Shown one piece after another: positions 47,364 through 56,957 of a stretch of 64,000 nucleotides of DNA (positions are counted from its first letter, which is position 1; the number at the start of each line of letters is the position of its first letter). The DNA is from an uncultured Oscillospiraceae bacterium (lineage in GTDB: Bacteria; Bacillota; Clostridia; Oscillospirales; Ruminococcaceae). The stretch covers positions 31,694-95,693 of the forward strand of contig CATKAZ010000114.1 in NCBI GenBank assembly GCA_949745795.1, given 5' to 3'. The position numbers and the translations under genes were made by a program. The notes beneath the pieces are model-generated. The model saw only the letters and a program-made list of their open reading frames with translations, ran no database searches and had not been told where the DNA came from.

Positions 47364-49319
47364 TTGAAAGGACTGATTGCAATGGGTTTAACATTAACTG
47401 AAAAAATATTAAAGGCTCACCTTGTCGACGGTGAAATGGTAAAAGGAAAAGAAATAGGAATAAAAATCGACCAGACTCTAACTCAGGACGCTACTGGTAC
47501 AATGGCTTATCTTGAATTTGAAGCTATGGGAGTTCCGAGAGTAAAAACCGAAAGAAGCGTTGCGTACATAGACCACAATACTCTTCAAAACGGCTTTGAA
47601 AATGCCGATGACCACAGATTTATCGGCAGTGTTGCAAAGAAACACGGTATTTATTTTTCTCGTCCGGGCAACGGCATCTGCCATCAGGTTCATTTGGAAC
47701 GTTTTGGTATCCCGGGAAAAACTCTTATCGGTTCTGACAGCCATACGCCTACCGGCGGCGGTATAGGTATGATTGCAATCGGTGCAGGCGGTCTTGACGT
47801 TGCCGTTGCAATGGGCGGCGGAGCTTATTACATTACATGTCCTAAGGTAGTTAAAGTGGAGCTTAAAGGCAAGCTTTCCCCTTGGGTAGCTGCAAAGGAC
47901 GTTATTCTCGAAGTTTTAAGACGTCTTTCTGTTAAAGGCGGCGTAGGTAAGGTAATCGAATACTGCGGCGAAGGTGTTAAAACACTTTCAGTACCTGAAA
48001 GAGCTACAATTACAAACATGGGCGCTGAACTGGGAGCAACAACATCAATTTTCCCGTCCGATGAAATAACAAGAGAATTCTTAAAGGCTCAGCAGAGAGA
48101 AGACGTATGGACAGAGCTTTCAGCCGACGCTGACGCAGTTTATGACGAAGAGCTTACAATTAATTTAAGCGAACTCGAACCGCTTGCCGCTTGTCCTCAT
48201 TCTCCCGACAATGTAAAATCTGTAAATGAAATCGGAAAAATCAAAATCGATCAGGTTTGTATCGGTTCATGTACAAACTCGTCTCTTATGGACATGCTCA
48301 AGGTAGCCCACATCTTAAAGGGCAGAACTGTTCATCCCGACGTTTCTCTTTCAATTGCTCCGGGTTCTAAACAGGTTCTGAATATGCTTGCCGAAAACGG
48401 CGCTCTTTCTATTATGATTGACGCAGGTGCAAGAATTCTCGAAAGTGCATGCGGTCCTTGCATAGGTATGGGACAGTCTCCTAACTCAAAGGGTATTTCC
48501 TTAAGAACCTTTAACAGAAACTTTGAAGGACGTTCCGGTACAAAGGACGGTCAGATTTATCTGGTATCTCCTGAAGTTGCCGCAGCTTCCGCTGTTGCAG
48601 GCGTTTTCACAGATCCGAGAGAACTGGGCGACATGCCTGAATTCAAACTTCCGGAAGTATTCAAAATCAACGACAATATGGTAGTACCTCCAATCGCAGA
48701 AACAGAAATGGACAGCGTTGAAATCTTAAGAGGACCAAACATAAAGCCTTTCCCTGAAACATCTCCTCTTGACGCTTCAATTGACGCAGGCGTTTCACTT
48801 AAAGTCGGCGACAACATCACAACAGACCATATTATGCCTGCCGGCGCAAAGATTCTTCCTCTTCGTTCAAATATTCCCGCTATTTCACAGCACTGCTTTA
48901 CAATCTGCGACGAACAGTTCCCGTCAAGAGCCAAGGAAATGGGCAAGAGCATAATCGTAGGCGGTTCAAACTACGGTCAGGGTTCTTCAAGAGAACATGC
49001 CGCACTCGCTCCTCTTTATCTCGGCATCAAGGCAGTACTGGTTAAATCATTTGCAAGAATCCACAGAGCAAATCTTATAAATGCCGGAATTTTACCGCTT
49101 ACATTCGTAAACGAAGCTGATTATGACGCTATTTCACAGGGCGACGAACTGGTACTTGACAATGTAAGAGCAGAAATCGAAGCGGGCAAATCCGAGCTTA
49201 CTGTTATTAACAAGACAACAGGTAAGGAAATCCCCGTACTTTGCGAACTCAGCGGACGTACAAAGGATATTATCCTTGCTGGCGGTCTCCTTGACTATAC
49301 AAGAGAGTCTATGAAGTAA
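47364..49319 (+). CDS. Aconitate hydratase
   Basis: GSDSHTPTGGGIGMIAIGAGGLDVA, IGSCTNSSLMD, ESACGPCIGMGQSPNSKG, GGSNYGQGSSREHAALAPLYLG; likely starts at the internal MGLTLTEKIL. Confidence 0.97.
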   Translation: MKGLIAMGLTLTEKILKAHLVDGEMVKGKEIGIKIDQTLTQDATGTMAYLEFEAMGVPRVKTERSVAYIDHNTLQNGFENADDHRFIGSVAKKHGIYFSRPGNGICHQVHLERFGIPGKTLIGSDSHTPTGGGIGMIAIGAGGLDVAVAMGGGAYYITCPKVVKVELKGKLSPWVAAKDVILEVLRRLSVKGGVGKVIEYCGEGVKTLSVPERATITNMGAELGATTSIFPSDEITREFLKAQQREDVWTELSADADAVYDEELTINLSELEPLAACPHSPDNVKSVNEIGKIKIDQVCIGSCTNSSLMDMLKVAHILKGRTVHPDVSLSIAPGSKQVLNMLAENGALSIMIDAGARILESACGPCIGMGQSPNSKGISLRTFNRNFEGRSGTKDGQIYLVSPEVAAASAVAGVFTDPRELGDMPEFKLPEVFKINDNMVVPPIAETEMDSVEILRGPNIKPFPETSPLDASIDAGVSLKVGDNITTDHIMPAGAKILPLRSNIPAISQHCFTICDEQFPSRAKEMGKSIIVGGSNYGQGSSREHAALAPLYLGIKAVLVKSFARIHRANLINAGILPLTFVNEADYDAISQGDELVLDNVRAEIEAGKSELTVINKTTGKEIPVLCELSGRTKDIILAGGLLDYTRESMK

Positions 49320-49321
49320 TA

Positions 49322-50092
49322 ATGGCTATTGACATATCAAACAGACGGGACGGTCCTATAAGACGTGTGACCATAGCTTCTCAAAGAAAAAAAGGGCTGT
49401 CCTCAGACGCTTTAAAGCTTATTGCCGTAATTGCAATGGTTATCGACCATATTGCTTGGTTATTTATCCCCTTCGGCAGCATTGCCGGACAAATTATGCA
49501 TGTTATCGGGCGGCTTACCGCTCCGATAATGTGTTTTATGATTGCAGAGGGCTATTACAAAACCAGTAACGTAAAAAAATACGCTCAGAGACTTGGAATA
49601 TTCGCCCTGCTGTCGCATATTCCGTACACTTATTTTCATACGGGAAAGTTTGAAATTATCAGTACTACAAGCGTAATCTTTACCCTTTTTATGGGACTGA
49701 TCGCATTAATTATTCGAGACAGTACTAAATATGAAACATCTGTAAAAAATATAATAATTCTTCTGATATGCCTCGTATCTATGATCGGCGACTGGGGCGG
49801 AATTGCAGTTGTATGGATTTTAATTTTTGGCAGCAGACACTATTCCGTAAAAACTCAAATGCAGTATTTCTGTATTTCTACCGCAGTTATGATCGTTTTG
49901 AATATAATATTCAATGCAGTTAACGGCTGTTGGTACAATAATCTCTTTCAGCTTGGCATATTTCTCGCCGTACCGTTACTCATGCACTACAATGAAATCA
50001 GACGAAGCGGAAAATCCTATAAGTGGTTTTTCTATATTTTCTATCCGGCTCATCTTTTGCTGCTTACCGTAATCAGATACGTTACATTATAA
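49322..50092 (+). CDS. TraX family membrane protein
   Basis: SSDALKLIAVIAMVIDHIAWLF, MHVIGRLTAPIMCFMIAEGYYKT. Confidence 0.9.
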   Translation: MAIDISNRRDGPIRRVTIASQRKKGLSSDALKLIAVIAMVIDHIAWLFIPFGSIAGQIMHVIGRLTAPIMCFMIAEGYYKTSNVKKYAQRLGIFALLSHIPYTYFHTGKFEIISTTSVIFTLFMGLIALIIRDSTKYETSVKNIIILLICLVSMIGDWGGIAVVWILIFGSRHYSVKTQMQYFCISTAVMIVLNIIFNAVNGCWYNNLFQLGIFLAVPLLMHYNEIRRSGKSYKWFFYIFYPAHLLLLTVIRYVTL

Positions 50093-50104
50093 AAGGAGAA
50101 TTTT

Positions 50105-50593
50105 ATGGGACTTTTGGGAAGATTATTTAAAACCGACAAAAATGAAAATGAAAAAAAGGACCTTTCATACATTTGCAAAATTACGGAATTAATAACCGAT
50201 AATAATTCCGATATAATAAATGCATTAAGAGAAAATATTATGCAAAGTAATTCCGACAATGATTGCTGGCTGGGCATGGTTAATCTGCTGAACGAGAAAA
50301 ATTATGCGTTTGATATTGATTATAAATGTGAACTCGAAGACTTTTTATGGGCATTGGAACAGTTAAAGACTTACAGCCTTATAGACATTGACCTTTCTTC
50401 GCTAAATCTCAACGAAAATGAAAATATTGAAGCATGGGGCGAAGAAATCAATACGGCTTTAGGCGGCAGAGCATATATATGCATGATAGATATTGACAGC
50501 GACAGCTATAATATCATTATAGTCAACGCTGAAGCATGTGAAAAAATTTCCCGTATTGCTCATAACAACGGACATATGATCGAAGATTTTTAG
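50105..50593 (+). CDS. Hypothetical protein (possibly DUF6630-like)
   Basis: RBS and tight spacing after TraX; soluble acidic ~160 aa. Confidence 0.65.
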   Translation: MGLLGRLFKTDKNENEKKDLSYICKITELITDNNSDIINALRENIMQSNSDNDCWLGMVNLLNEKNYAFDIDYKCELEDFLWALEQLKTYSLIDIDLSSLNLNENENIEAWGEEINTALGGRAYICMIDIDSDSYNIIIVNAEACEKISRIAHNNGHMIEDF

Positions 50594-50638
50594 AACTGAT
50601 ATAAACATATACAGTTTCGTAAACAAGGAGGAAAAACA

Positions 50639-51850
50639 ATGGCAAAAATTCAAATGAAAACACCGCTGGTCGAAATGGACGGAGACGAGATGACACGAAT
50701 CCTTTGGAAGTGGATCAAAGATATCCTTCTCGAACCTTATATTGACTTGAACACCGAATACTATGACCTTGGTCTTGAGTACAGGGAAAAAACAAAGGAT
50801 AAAGTTACTTTCGACAGTGCAGAAGCTACAAAAAAATACGGAGTAGCCGTTAAATGCGCAACAATTACTCCGAATGCAGCAAGAATGCCCGAATATAATC
50901 TGACTGAAATGTGGAAGTCCCCTAACGGCACTATCAGAGCAATTCTGGACGGTACTGTATTCAGAACGCCTATTCTCGTTAAGGGAATCACGCCTTATAT
51001 CCCTACATGGACTAATCCTATTACTATTGCCCGTCATGCATACGGCGATGTTTACAAAAATACTGAAATGCAGGTTAAAGGCGGCGGTAAGGCTGAGCTC
51101 GTTTTCACAGATAAAAACGGAAACGAAACAAGACAGACTATCCATGAATTTGACGGAGACGGTATTATTCAGGGTCTTCACAACATTGATAAGAGTATCG
51201 AAGGCTTTGCAAAATCCTGCTTTAATTACGCTCTTGATACAAAGCAGGACGTTTGGTTTGCTACAAAGGACACAATTTCTAAAAAATATGACCACAGATT
51301 CAAGGATATCTTCCAGGAAATTTTTGACGCAGAATATAAAGAAAAGTTTGAAGCGGCAGGCATTGAGTATTTCTATACACTTATTGACGACGCAGTTGCT
51401 AGAGTTATCCGTTCAAACGGGGGCTACATCTGGGCATGTAAAAATTATGACGGTGATGTTATGTCAGATATGGTTTCAACCGCATTCGGAAGTCTGGCAA
51501 TGATGACCTCTGTTCTGGTTTCTCCTGACGGCGTATATGAATATGAAGCCGCTCACGGAACAGTTCAAAGACATTATTACAAGTACTTAAAGGGTGAAGA
51601 AACATCTACAAATTCTGTTGCAACTATTTTTGCATGGAGCGGCGCTCTTAGAAAAAGAGGCGAGCTTGACGGTAACAATGAGCTTATGACTTTTGCCGAC
51701 AAGCTTGAAAAGGCAACAATTCAAACAATTGAAGACGGCGTTATGACAGGTGACCTTTATCTTCTTTCCGATCTTGAAAACAAAAAGAAGGTTGATTCTA
51801 AAACATTCCTTGAAGAAATTAACAACAGACTTTCTGTTCTTATGAAATAA
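50639..51850 (+). CDS. icd: NADP-dependent isocitrate dehydrogenase
   Basis: [73 protein letters not shown]. Confidence 0.97.
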   Translation: MAKIQMKTPLVEMDGDEMTRILWKWIKDILLEPYIDLNTEYYDLGLEYREKTKDKVTFDSAEATKKYGVAVKCATITPNAARMPEYNLTEMWKSPNGTIRAILDGTVFRTPILVKGITPYIPTWTNPITIARHAYGDVYKNTEMQVKGGGKAELVFTDKNGNETRQTIHEFDGDGIIQGLHNIDKSIEGFAKSCFNYALDTKQDVWFATKDTISKKYDHRFKDIFQEIFDAEYKEKFEAAGIEYFYTLIDDAVARVIRSNGGYIWACKNYDGDVMSDMVSTAFGSLAMMTSVLVSPDGVYEYEAAHGTVQRHYYKYLKGEETSTNSVATIFAWSGALRKRGELDGNNELMTFADKLEKATIQTIEDGVMTGDLYLLSDLENKKKVDSKTFLEEINNRLSVLMK

Positions 51851-51966
51851 AATAAATAATAGAGATATAATTAAAAAATTTCGGCTGCCGCAGCCGTAAA
51901 AAGCGGAAACCGCAGTGTATTCCGAATACAATATTCGGAATACAGTTTGCGGCGGTGGAGATAGAT

Positions 51967-52608
51967 ATGTCAAAGTCCTTGGTTTCATCACCGGTAATAA
52001 AGCGTTTGCCCAGGTATTACAGGTTTTTGGGGGAACTTGATCGTCAGGGCATTATACGTATTTCCAGCAGGGAACTTTCAGAACGAATGGGAGTTACGGC
52101 ATCTCAAATACGTCAGGATCTAAACTGCTTCGGCGGTTTCGGTCAACAGGGCTACGGCTATAATGTCAAAGAACTACATGCGGCAATTGCAGAAATACTG
52201 GGAATCCATGCAGGTAACAAAACAATACTGATAGGCGCCGGAAATTTAGGCAGAGCTATAGCTTCTCATATTGATTTCAATAAAAGGGGATTTAGGCTTA
52301 TTGGTATTTTTGACAGTAATCCGGAAAAAAACGGACAAATTATTGCCGGAAATATAGTTATGAATATAATTGAACTTGAAAAATTCTGTAAAAAAAATAA
52401 TCCTGTCTGCGCAATTTTATGTATTCCTAAAAATGCTGCTGAAGAAATTGTAACCAAGCTTATTGACGCAGGTATAAAAGGTTTTTGGAATTTCAGTCAT
52501 TATGACCTTACTATAAATAAAAATATAATTGTAGAAAATGTTCATCTTACTGATAGTCTTATGACATTATCTTATGGACTTAATCATACAGATGAAGAAA
52601 AAAAATAA
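51967..52608 (+). CDS. rex: Redox-sensing transcriptional repressor Rex
   Basis: VIKRLPRYYRFLGELDRQGIIRISSRELSERMGVTASQIRQDLNCFGGFGQQGYGYNV; Rossmann IGAGNLGRAIA. Confidence 0.97.
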   Translation: MSKSLVSSPVIKRLPRYYRFLGELDRQGIIRISSRELSERMGVTASQIRQDLNCFGGFGQQGYGYNVKELHAAIAEILGIHAGNKTILIGAGNLGRAIASHIDFNKRGFRLIGIFDSNPEKNGQIIAGNIVMNIIELEKFCKKNNPVCAILCIPKNAAEEIVTKLIDAGIKGFWNFSHYDLTINKNIIVENVHLTDSLMTLSYGLNHTDEEKK

Positions 52609-52782
52609 AAATATACAGGAGGTTATTCCTCCTGTTTTTTTGTTCGGCGGCATAAAAAATATTCGCAACTATAAGTTGCGGAAATGCGCATTATAATTTA
52701 TTGCACTATTTCATACTTTCAGATATAATTTATTATACAGGTTTTAAAAATCCTGTTATTTTAATTGGAAAAGAATGAAATT

Positions 52783-53211
52783 ATGAATTTTTCGGACAAA
52801 GTACGCAAGCTGCGTATACAAAACAATCTATCACAAGAAGAACTCTCTGAAAAACTTGATGTCAGCCGTCAGACAATTTCAAAATGGGAGGCCGGAAATA
52901 CTTTTCCTGAAATTGAAAAACTCATTTCTATGAGTGATTTTTTTCAAGTATCTATAGACTATCTTCTGAGAGATAATATAATGAACGTAAATTTTTCGGA
53001 GGACCTGGACAGAATGGTAATTCAATTTTTAGGCTCATCTTATGAAATGGCGGATATTTCACGTCAGTTGGTAGATATCATGGAGGACGGCATTATAGAT
53101 GACAAAGAAAAAATTCAAATGGAGGATATCATATGCACATTGGATAAAATTTCCGAAAATATTGAAAAAATCAAAAAAGCTATAGATCTTTCATACAGTT
53201 TTAGTTCTTAA
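52783..53211 (+). CDS. XRE family transcriptional regulator
   Basis: KVRKLRIQNNLSQEELSEKLDVSRQTISKWEAGNTFPEIEKLISMSDFFQVSIDYLL. Confidence 0.92.
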   Translation: MNFSDKVRKLRIQNNLSQEELSEKLDVSRQTISKWEAGNTFPEIEKLISMSDFFQVSIDYLLRDNIMNVNFSEDLDRMVIQFLGSSYEMADISRQLVDIMEDGIIDDKEKIQMEDIICTLDKISENIEKIKKAIDLSYSFSS

Positions 53212-53307
53212 ATTAAATAATCAAAGATTTCTTTTTTTATTGCCTTAACATAAAAAATATGCTAAAATGATATAGTATATATTATAACTTAATTTAAGGA
53301 GATTAAA

Positions 53308-54690
53308 ATGAAATCAGATAAAAATATACGCAAAATTATACACGAAAAATGCTCCGACTATTATGATGAAATGGAACAGTTTCTCAAAGAACTTGTAGCA
53401 ATACCAAGCGTTATGAATAAAGCAGAAATCAATATGCCTTACGGAGAAAATTCAGCAAAAGTACTTGACGTTTTTTTAAAAAAAGCCGAAAATCTCGGTT
53501 TTAAAACCAGGAATATTGATAATTATGCCGGAACAATAGATATTGGAGAGGGTAAACCTGAACTCGGTATACTATGTCATTTAGACGTAGTTGATGCCGG
53601 TAAGGGATGGAATTACCCTCCTTTTGAACTTACTAAAGCTAATGGTAAGCTTTACGGAAGAGGTACTACAGATGACAAAGGTCCGGCTGTATCTGTGCTT
53701 TACGGATTAAAAGCGGCAGAAGAAACCGAACTGATAAAAAAACCGGTAAGATTTATTGTTGGCTGTAATGAAGAAAACGGTTCTGATGACCTGGAATATT
53801 ACTGTAAAATGGAAGATTTACCTGAAAAGCTTTACACTCCCGACGGTCAGTATCCTGTTATAAATATTGAAAAAGGTATGATAAGAGGGAAATTCAGAAA
53901 AAAGTTTTCTGATTTTCAATCGGAAAAATCCATTTTAAAAATTTACGGCGGAAATACTGTCAATGCCGTACCGTCAGAAGCATTTGCGGAAATATCAAAT
54001 CTTACTGAAGATGAAATAAATATTGAAAATGGGTTTTCATATGAAATTTTAAAAAGTTCCATAAAAATAATTTCCAAAGGCGTGTCAGCACATGCTTCTA
54101 CTCCTGATAACGGAAAAAACGCTCTTACAGCGCTTATTGAACTTTTAAGCCATATGAATTTTAACTGCGAAGCTTCAGATGCTTTAAAGTCGCTGTCCCA
54201 AATATTTCCGCATGGTGAAACAAACGGAGAACATGCGGGAGTTAAATGCAGCGACAGCAAATCCGGTTCTCTTACACTTGTTTTAAGCGTACTTGAACTA
54301 GACAATAATAATATTGAGGGAATATTTGATATACGTTTTCCTGTAAACTTCAAGTCTGAAGAAATAAACAATAAAATTCAAAAAACACTAGAAAGTCATG
54401 GCTTTGAATACCAATGCATACTAGCCTCCGAACCTCATTACGTTGACGAGAAAAGTGAATTTGTACAGACCTTATTAAAGGTCTACGAAAGCTTAACAGG
54501 TAAAAAGGGAAATTGTATTGCCATAGGCGGCGGTACTTATGTTCACAATACCGCAGGCGGCGTTGCATTTGGCGCAGAAATGCCCGGAAAGGAGTATAAT
54601 ATTCACTGCGCTGATGAATATACTGTTCCGGAAGAAATGATACTAAATGCCGAAATGACTGCAAACGCTGTTATAGAAATATGCGGATAA
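53308..54690 (+). CDS. M20 family dipeptidase (PepV-like)
   Basis: GILCHLDVVDAGKGWNYPPFE, YGRGTTDDKGPAVSVLYGLKA, CNEENGSDDLEYY. Confidence 0.94.
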   Translation: MKSDKNIRKIIHEKCSDYYDEMEQFLKELVAIPSVMNKAEINMPYGENSAKVLDVFLKKAENLGFKTRNIDNYAGTIDIGEGKPELGILCHLDVVDAGKGWNYPPFELTKANGKLYGRGTTDDKGPAVSVLYGLKAAEETELIKKPVRFIVGCNEENGSDDLEYYCKMEDLPEKLYTPDGQYPVINIEKGMIRGKFRKKFSDFQSEKSILKIYGGNTVNAVPSEAFAEISNLTEDEINIENGFSYEILKSSIKIISKGVSAHASTPDNGKNALTALIELLSHMNFNCEASDALKSLSQIFPHGETNGEHAGVKCSDSKSGSLTLVLSVLELDNNNIEGIFDIRFPVNFKSEEINNKIQKTLESHGFEYQCILASEPHYVDEKSEFVQTLLKVYESLTGKKGNCIAIGGGTYVHNTAGGVAFGAEMPGKEYNIHCADEYTVPEEMILNAEMTANAVIEICG

Positions 54691-54773
54691 ATATATGAAA
54701 TCGTTGACAAATTTTATAAATTGGAGTATACTTTAATTAGTGTTTTATAGTTTATTATTCGGAGGATTAGAAC

Positions 54774-55859
54774 GTGAAAAAAATTATTTTAACAGGTGAC
54801 AGACCAACCGGTAAGCTGCATGTTGGACATTATGTGGGTTCTTTAAGAAGAAGAGTCGAACTACAGAATTCCGGAAAATATGATGAGATTTACATTATGA
54901 TTGCTGATGCACAGGCTCTTACTGACAATGCAGATAATCCTGAAAAGGTACGTCAGAATATAATTGAGGTTGCTCTCGACTATATGTCATGCGGACTTGA
55001 TCCTGAAAAATCCACTCTGTTTATTCAGTCGCAGATACCGGAGCTTTGCGAACTTACCTGTTATTACATGAATCTTGTAACAGTTTCCAGACTACAGAGA
55101 AATCCTACAGTTAAAACAGAAATTAAAATGCGTAATTTTGAAACAAGCATTCCTGTGGGATTCTTTACATACCCCATAAGCCAAGCATCCGATATTACTG
55201 CCTTTAAGGCTACAACTGTTCCTGCCGGCGAAGACCAGATGCCTATGGTTGAACAGACAAAAGAAATCGTACATAAATTTAACAATGTTTACGGTGAAAC
55301 ACTTGTAGATCCTGATATTCTTCTGCCAACCAATCAGGCTTGTATGAGATTACCGGGAATTGACGGAAAAGCAAAAATGAGCAAATCATTAGGCAACTGC
55401 ATCTATCTTTCAGATGCACCGGACGTTATTAAGAAAAAGATAATGAGTATGTATACCGATCCCGAGCATGTTAAAGTAACTGATCCCGGTAAAATCGAAG
55501 GCAATACGGTTTTTACATATCTTGACGCTTTTTGCAAGCCTGAACAATTTGAAAGATATCTTCCGGAATATGCAAATCTTGATGAACTAAAAGCTCATTA
55601 TCAGCGAGGCGGTCTTGGTGATGTAAAAGTAAAGAAATTTTTAAATTGTGTTCTTGAAGAAGAACTTTCTCCTATAAGAGCTAAAAGAAAGGAACTTGAA
55701 AAAGATATTCCTTACATTTATGACGTACTGAAAAAAGGCAGCATAAAGGCAAGAGAAAAAGCTGCCGAAACCTTGAATGATGTTAAAAATGCTATGAAAA
55801 TCAATTATTTTGATGATATGGAACTTATTAAGGCTCAGTCGGAGAAATATAAAGTATAA
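54774..55859 (+). CDS. trpS: Tryptophanyl-tRNA synthetase
   Basis: ILTGDRPTGKLHVGHYVGSL (HIGH), KAKMSKSLGN (KMSKS); GTG start. Confidence 0.98.
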   Translation: MKKIILTGDRPTGKLHVGHYVGSLRRRVELQNSGKYDEIYIMIADAQALTDNADNPEKVRQNIIEVALDYMSCGLDPEKSTLFIQSQIPELCELTCYYMNLVTVSRLQRNPTVKTEIKMRNFETSIPVGFFTYPISQASDITAFKATTVPAGEDQMPMVEQTKEIVHKFNNVYGETLVDPDILLPTNQACMRLPGIDGKAKMSKSLGNCIYLSDAPDVIKKKIMSMYTDPEHVKVTDPGKIEGNTVFTYLDAFCKPEQFERYLPEYANLDELKAHYQRGGLGDVKVKKFLNCVLEEELSPIRAKRKELEKDIPYIYDVLKKGSIKAREKAAETLNDVKNAMKINYFDDMELIKAQSEKYKV

Positions 55860-55867
55860 TACAAAAA

Positions 55868-55895
55868 AGTCCCTCGATATAGGTTCGAGGGATTT
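55868..55895 (+). terminator. Terminator after trpS
   Basis: TCCCTCGA TATAGG TTCGAGGGA. Confidence 0.7.
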
Positions 55896-56037
55896 CTTAT
55901 ATCCGTTACATGCATAAAAAATTGCACAGTATTAAACTGTGCAATTCCTCACAACAAACTGAAATCATATTTATAAAAATCTCTTGAATTTGAGTAATAA
56001 AAAATTTTATACGAAAAACACAATTCCGTAATATATT

Positions 56038-56283
56038 TTATTCATCAAGGTAAGACTTAACCAACACCTGCAAAAGTTCATCTCTGTCGATATGGCGTAT
56101 GAGACTTCTTGCATTATTGTATGTGGTTATGTATGTCGGATCTTCCGAAAGAATATAACCAACAATTTGATTTATGGGGTTGTAGCCCTTTTGAATCAGA
56201 GCATCATAAATAATAGTAAGATTTTTCTTTAATTCCAGTTCCTTTTCATCATTTACAGAAAAGGTCATAGTTTTATCACACAT
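56038..56283 (-). CDS. IreB family regulatory phosphoprotein (UPF0297)
   Basis: [75 protein letters not shown]. Confidence 0.96.
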   Translation of the reverse strand: MCDKTMTFSVNDEKELELKKNLTIIYDALIQKGYNPINQIVGYILSEDPTYITTYNNARSLIRHIDRDELLQVLVKSYLDE

Positions 56284-56484
56284 GGAAACTTCAGCCCCCT
56301 TTTTTCTTATATAAATATTATAACCGATATTTTAATAATAAACAAGGGATTTGAAAAAAAATTTCTGTTTTGTAACTCTTTAACATAATAATTTTATTCA
56401 TATTGCACAATTTTTTTAAATAGCAGGAGACATATAATTGTCCCCTGCTAGATTTCTATTTGCACATATACTAATATCCCATAC

Positions 56485-56950
56485 TTATCTTCTGCAATTT
56501 TTTCCACAGTTCTTATCAAATGCCGGATTGCATGCATAAAAATTCTTTGAATTTAAATTATCTTGTGTTATACGCAAGCCTTCTCCAAATCTCTGGAAAT
56601 GAACTATTTCTCTTTCACGTAAAAACTTAATTGGATCACGAACATCAGGATCATCTGCAAGTCGAAGTATATTATCATAGGTGGAACGTGCCTTTTGCTC
56701 TGCTGCCATATCTTCTACAAGATCAGTTATAGGATCTCCCTTAGACTGAAAATATGCTGCTGTAAAAGGTGTTCCGGAAGCAGCAATAGGATAAATTCCT
56801 GTAGCATGATCAACAAAATAAGTGTCAAATCCACTGGCTTTTATTTCATCAGGTGTTAGATTTCTTGTCAATTGATACAATATCGCTGAAACTATTTCCA
56901 TGTGCGCAAGCTCTTCTGTACCTACAGAAGCCTCAGAAATGTTCCGTTTA
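56485..56950 (-). pseudogene. 5'-truncated manganese catalase / CotJC-like gene
   Basis: In-frame reading upstream of the ORF-track start continues as ...TAKRNISEASVGTEELAHMEIVSAILYQLTRNLTPDEIK..., then abuts the upstream ABC transporter gene with the N-terminal helix missing. Confidence 0.7.
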
Positions 56951-56957
56951 GCAGTAT

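Noticed and set aside
50459-51295. 278-aa minus-strand ORF, Cys/Phe-rich
   Set aside because: Antisense to icd; no SD, no motif support.
54691-54773. Possible T-box in front of trpS
   Set aside because: The region is only ~80 bp with a TTGACA-N17-TATACT promoter; no room for a T-box.
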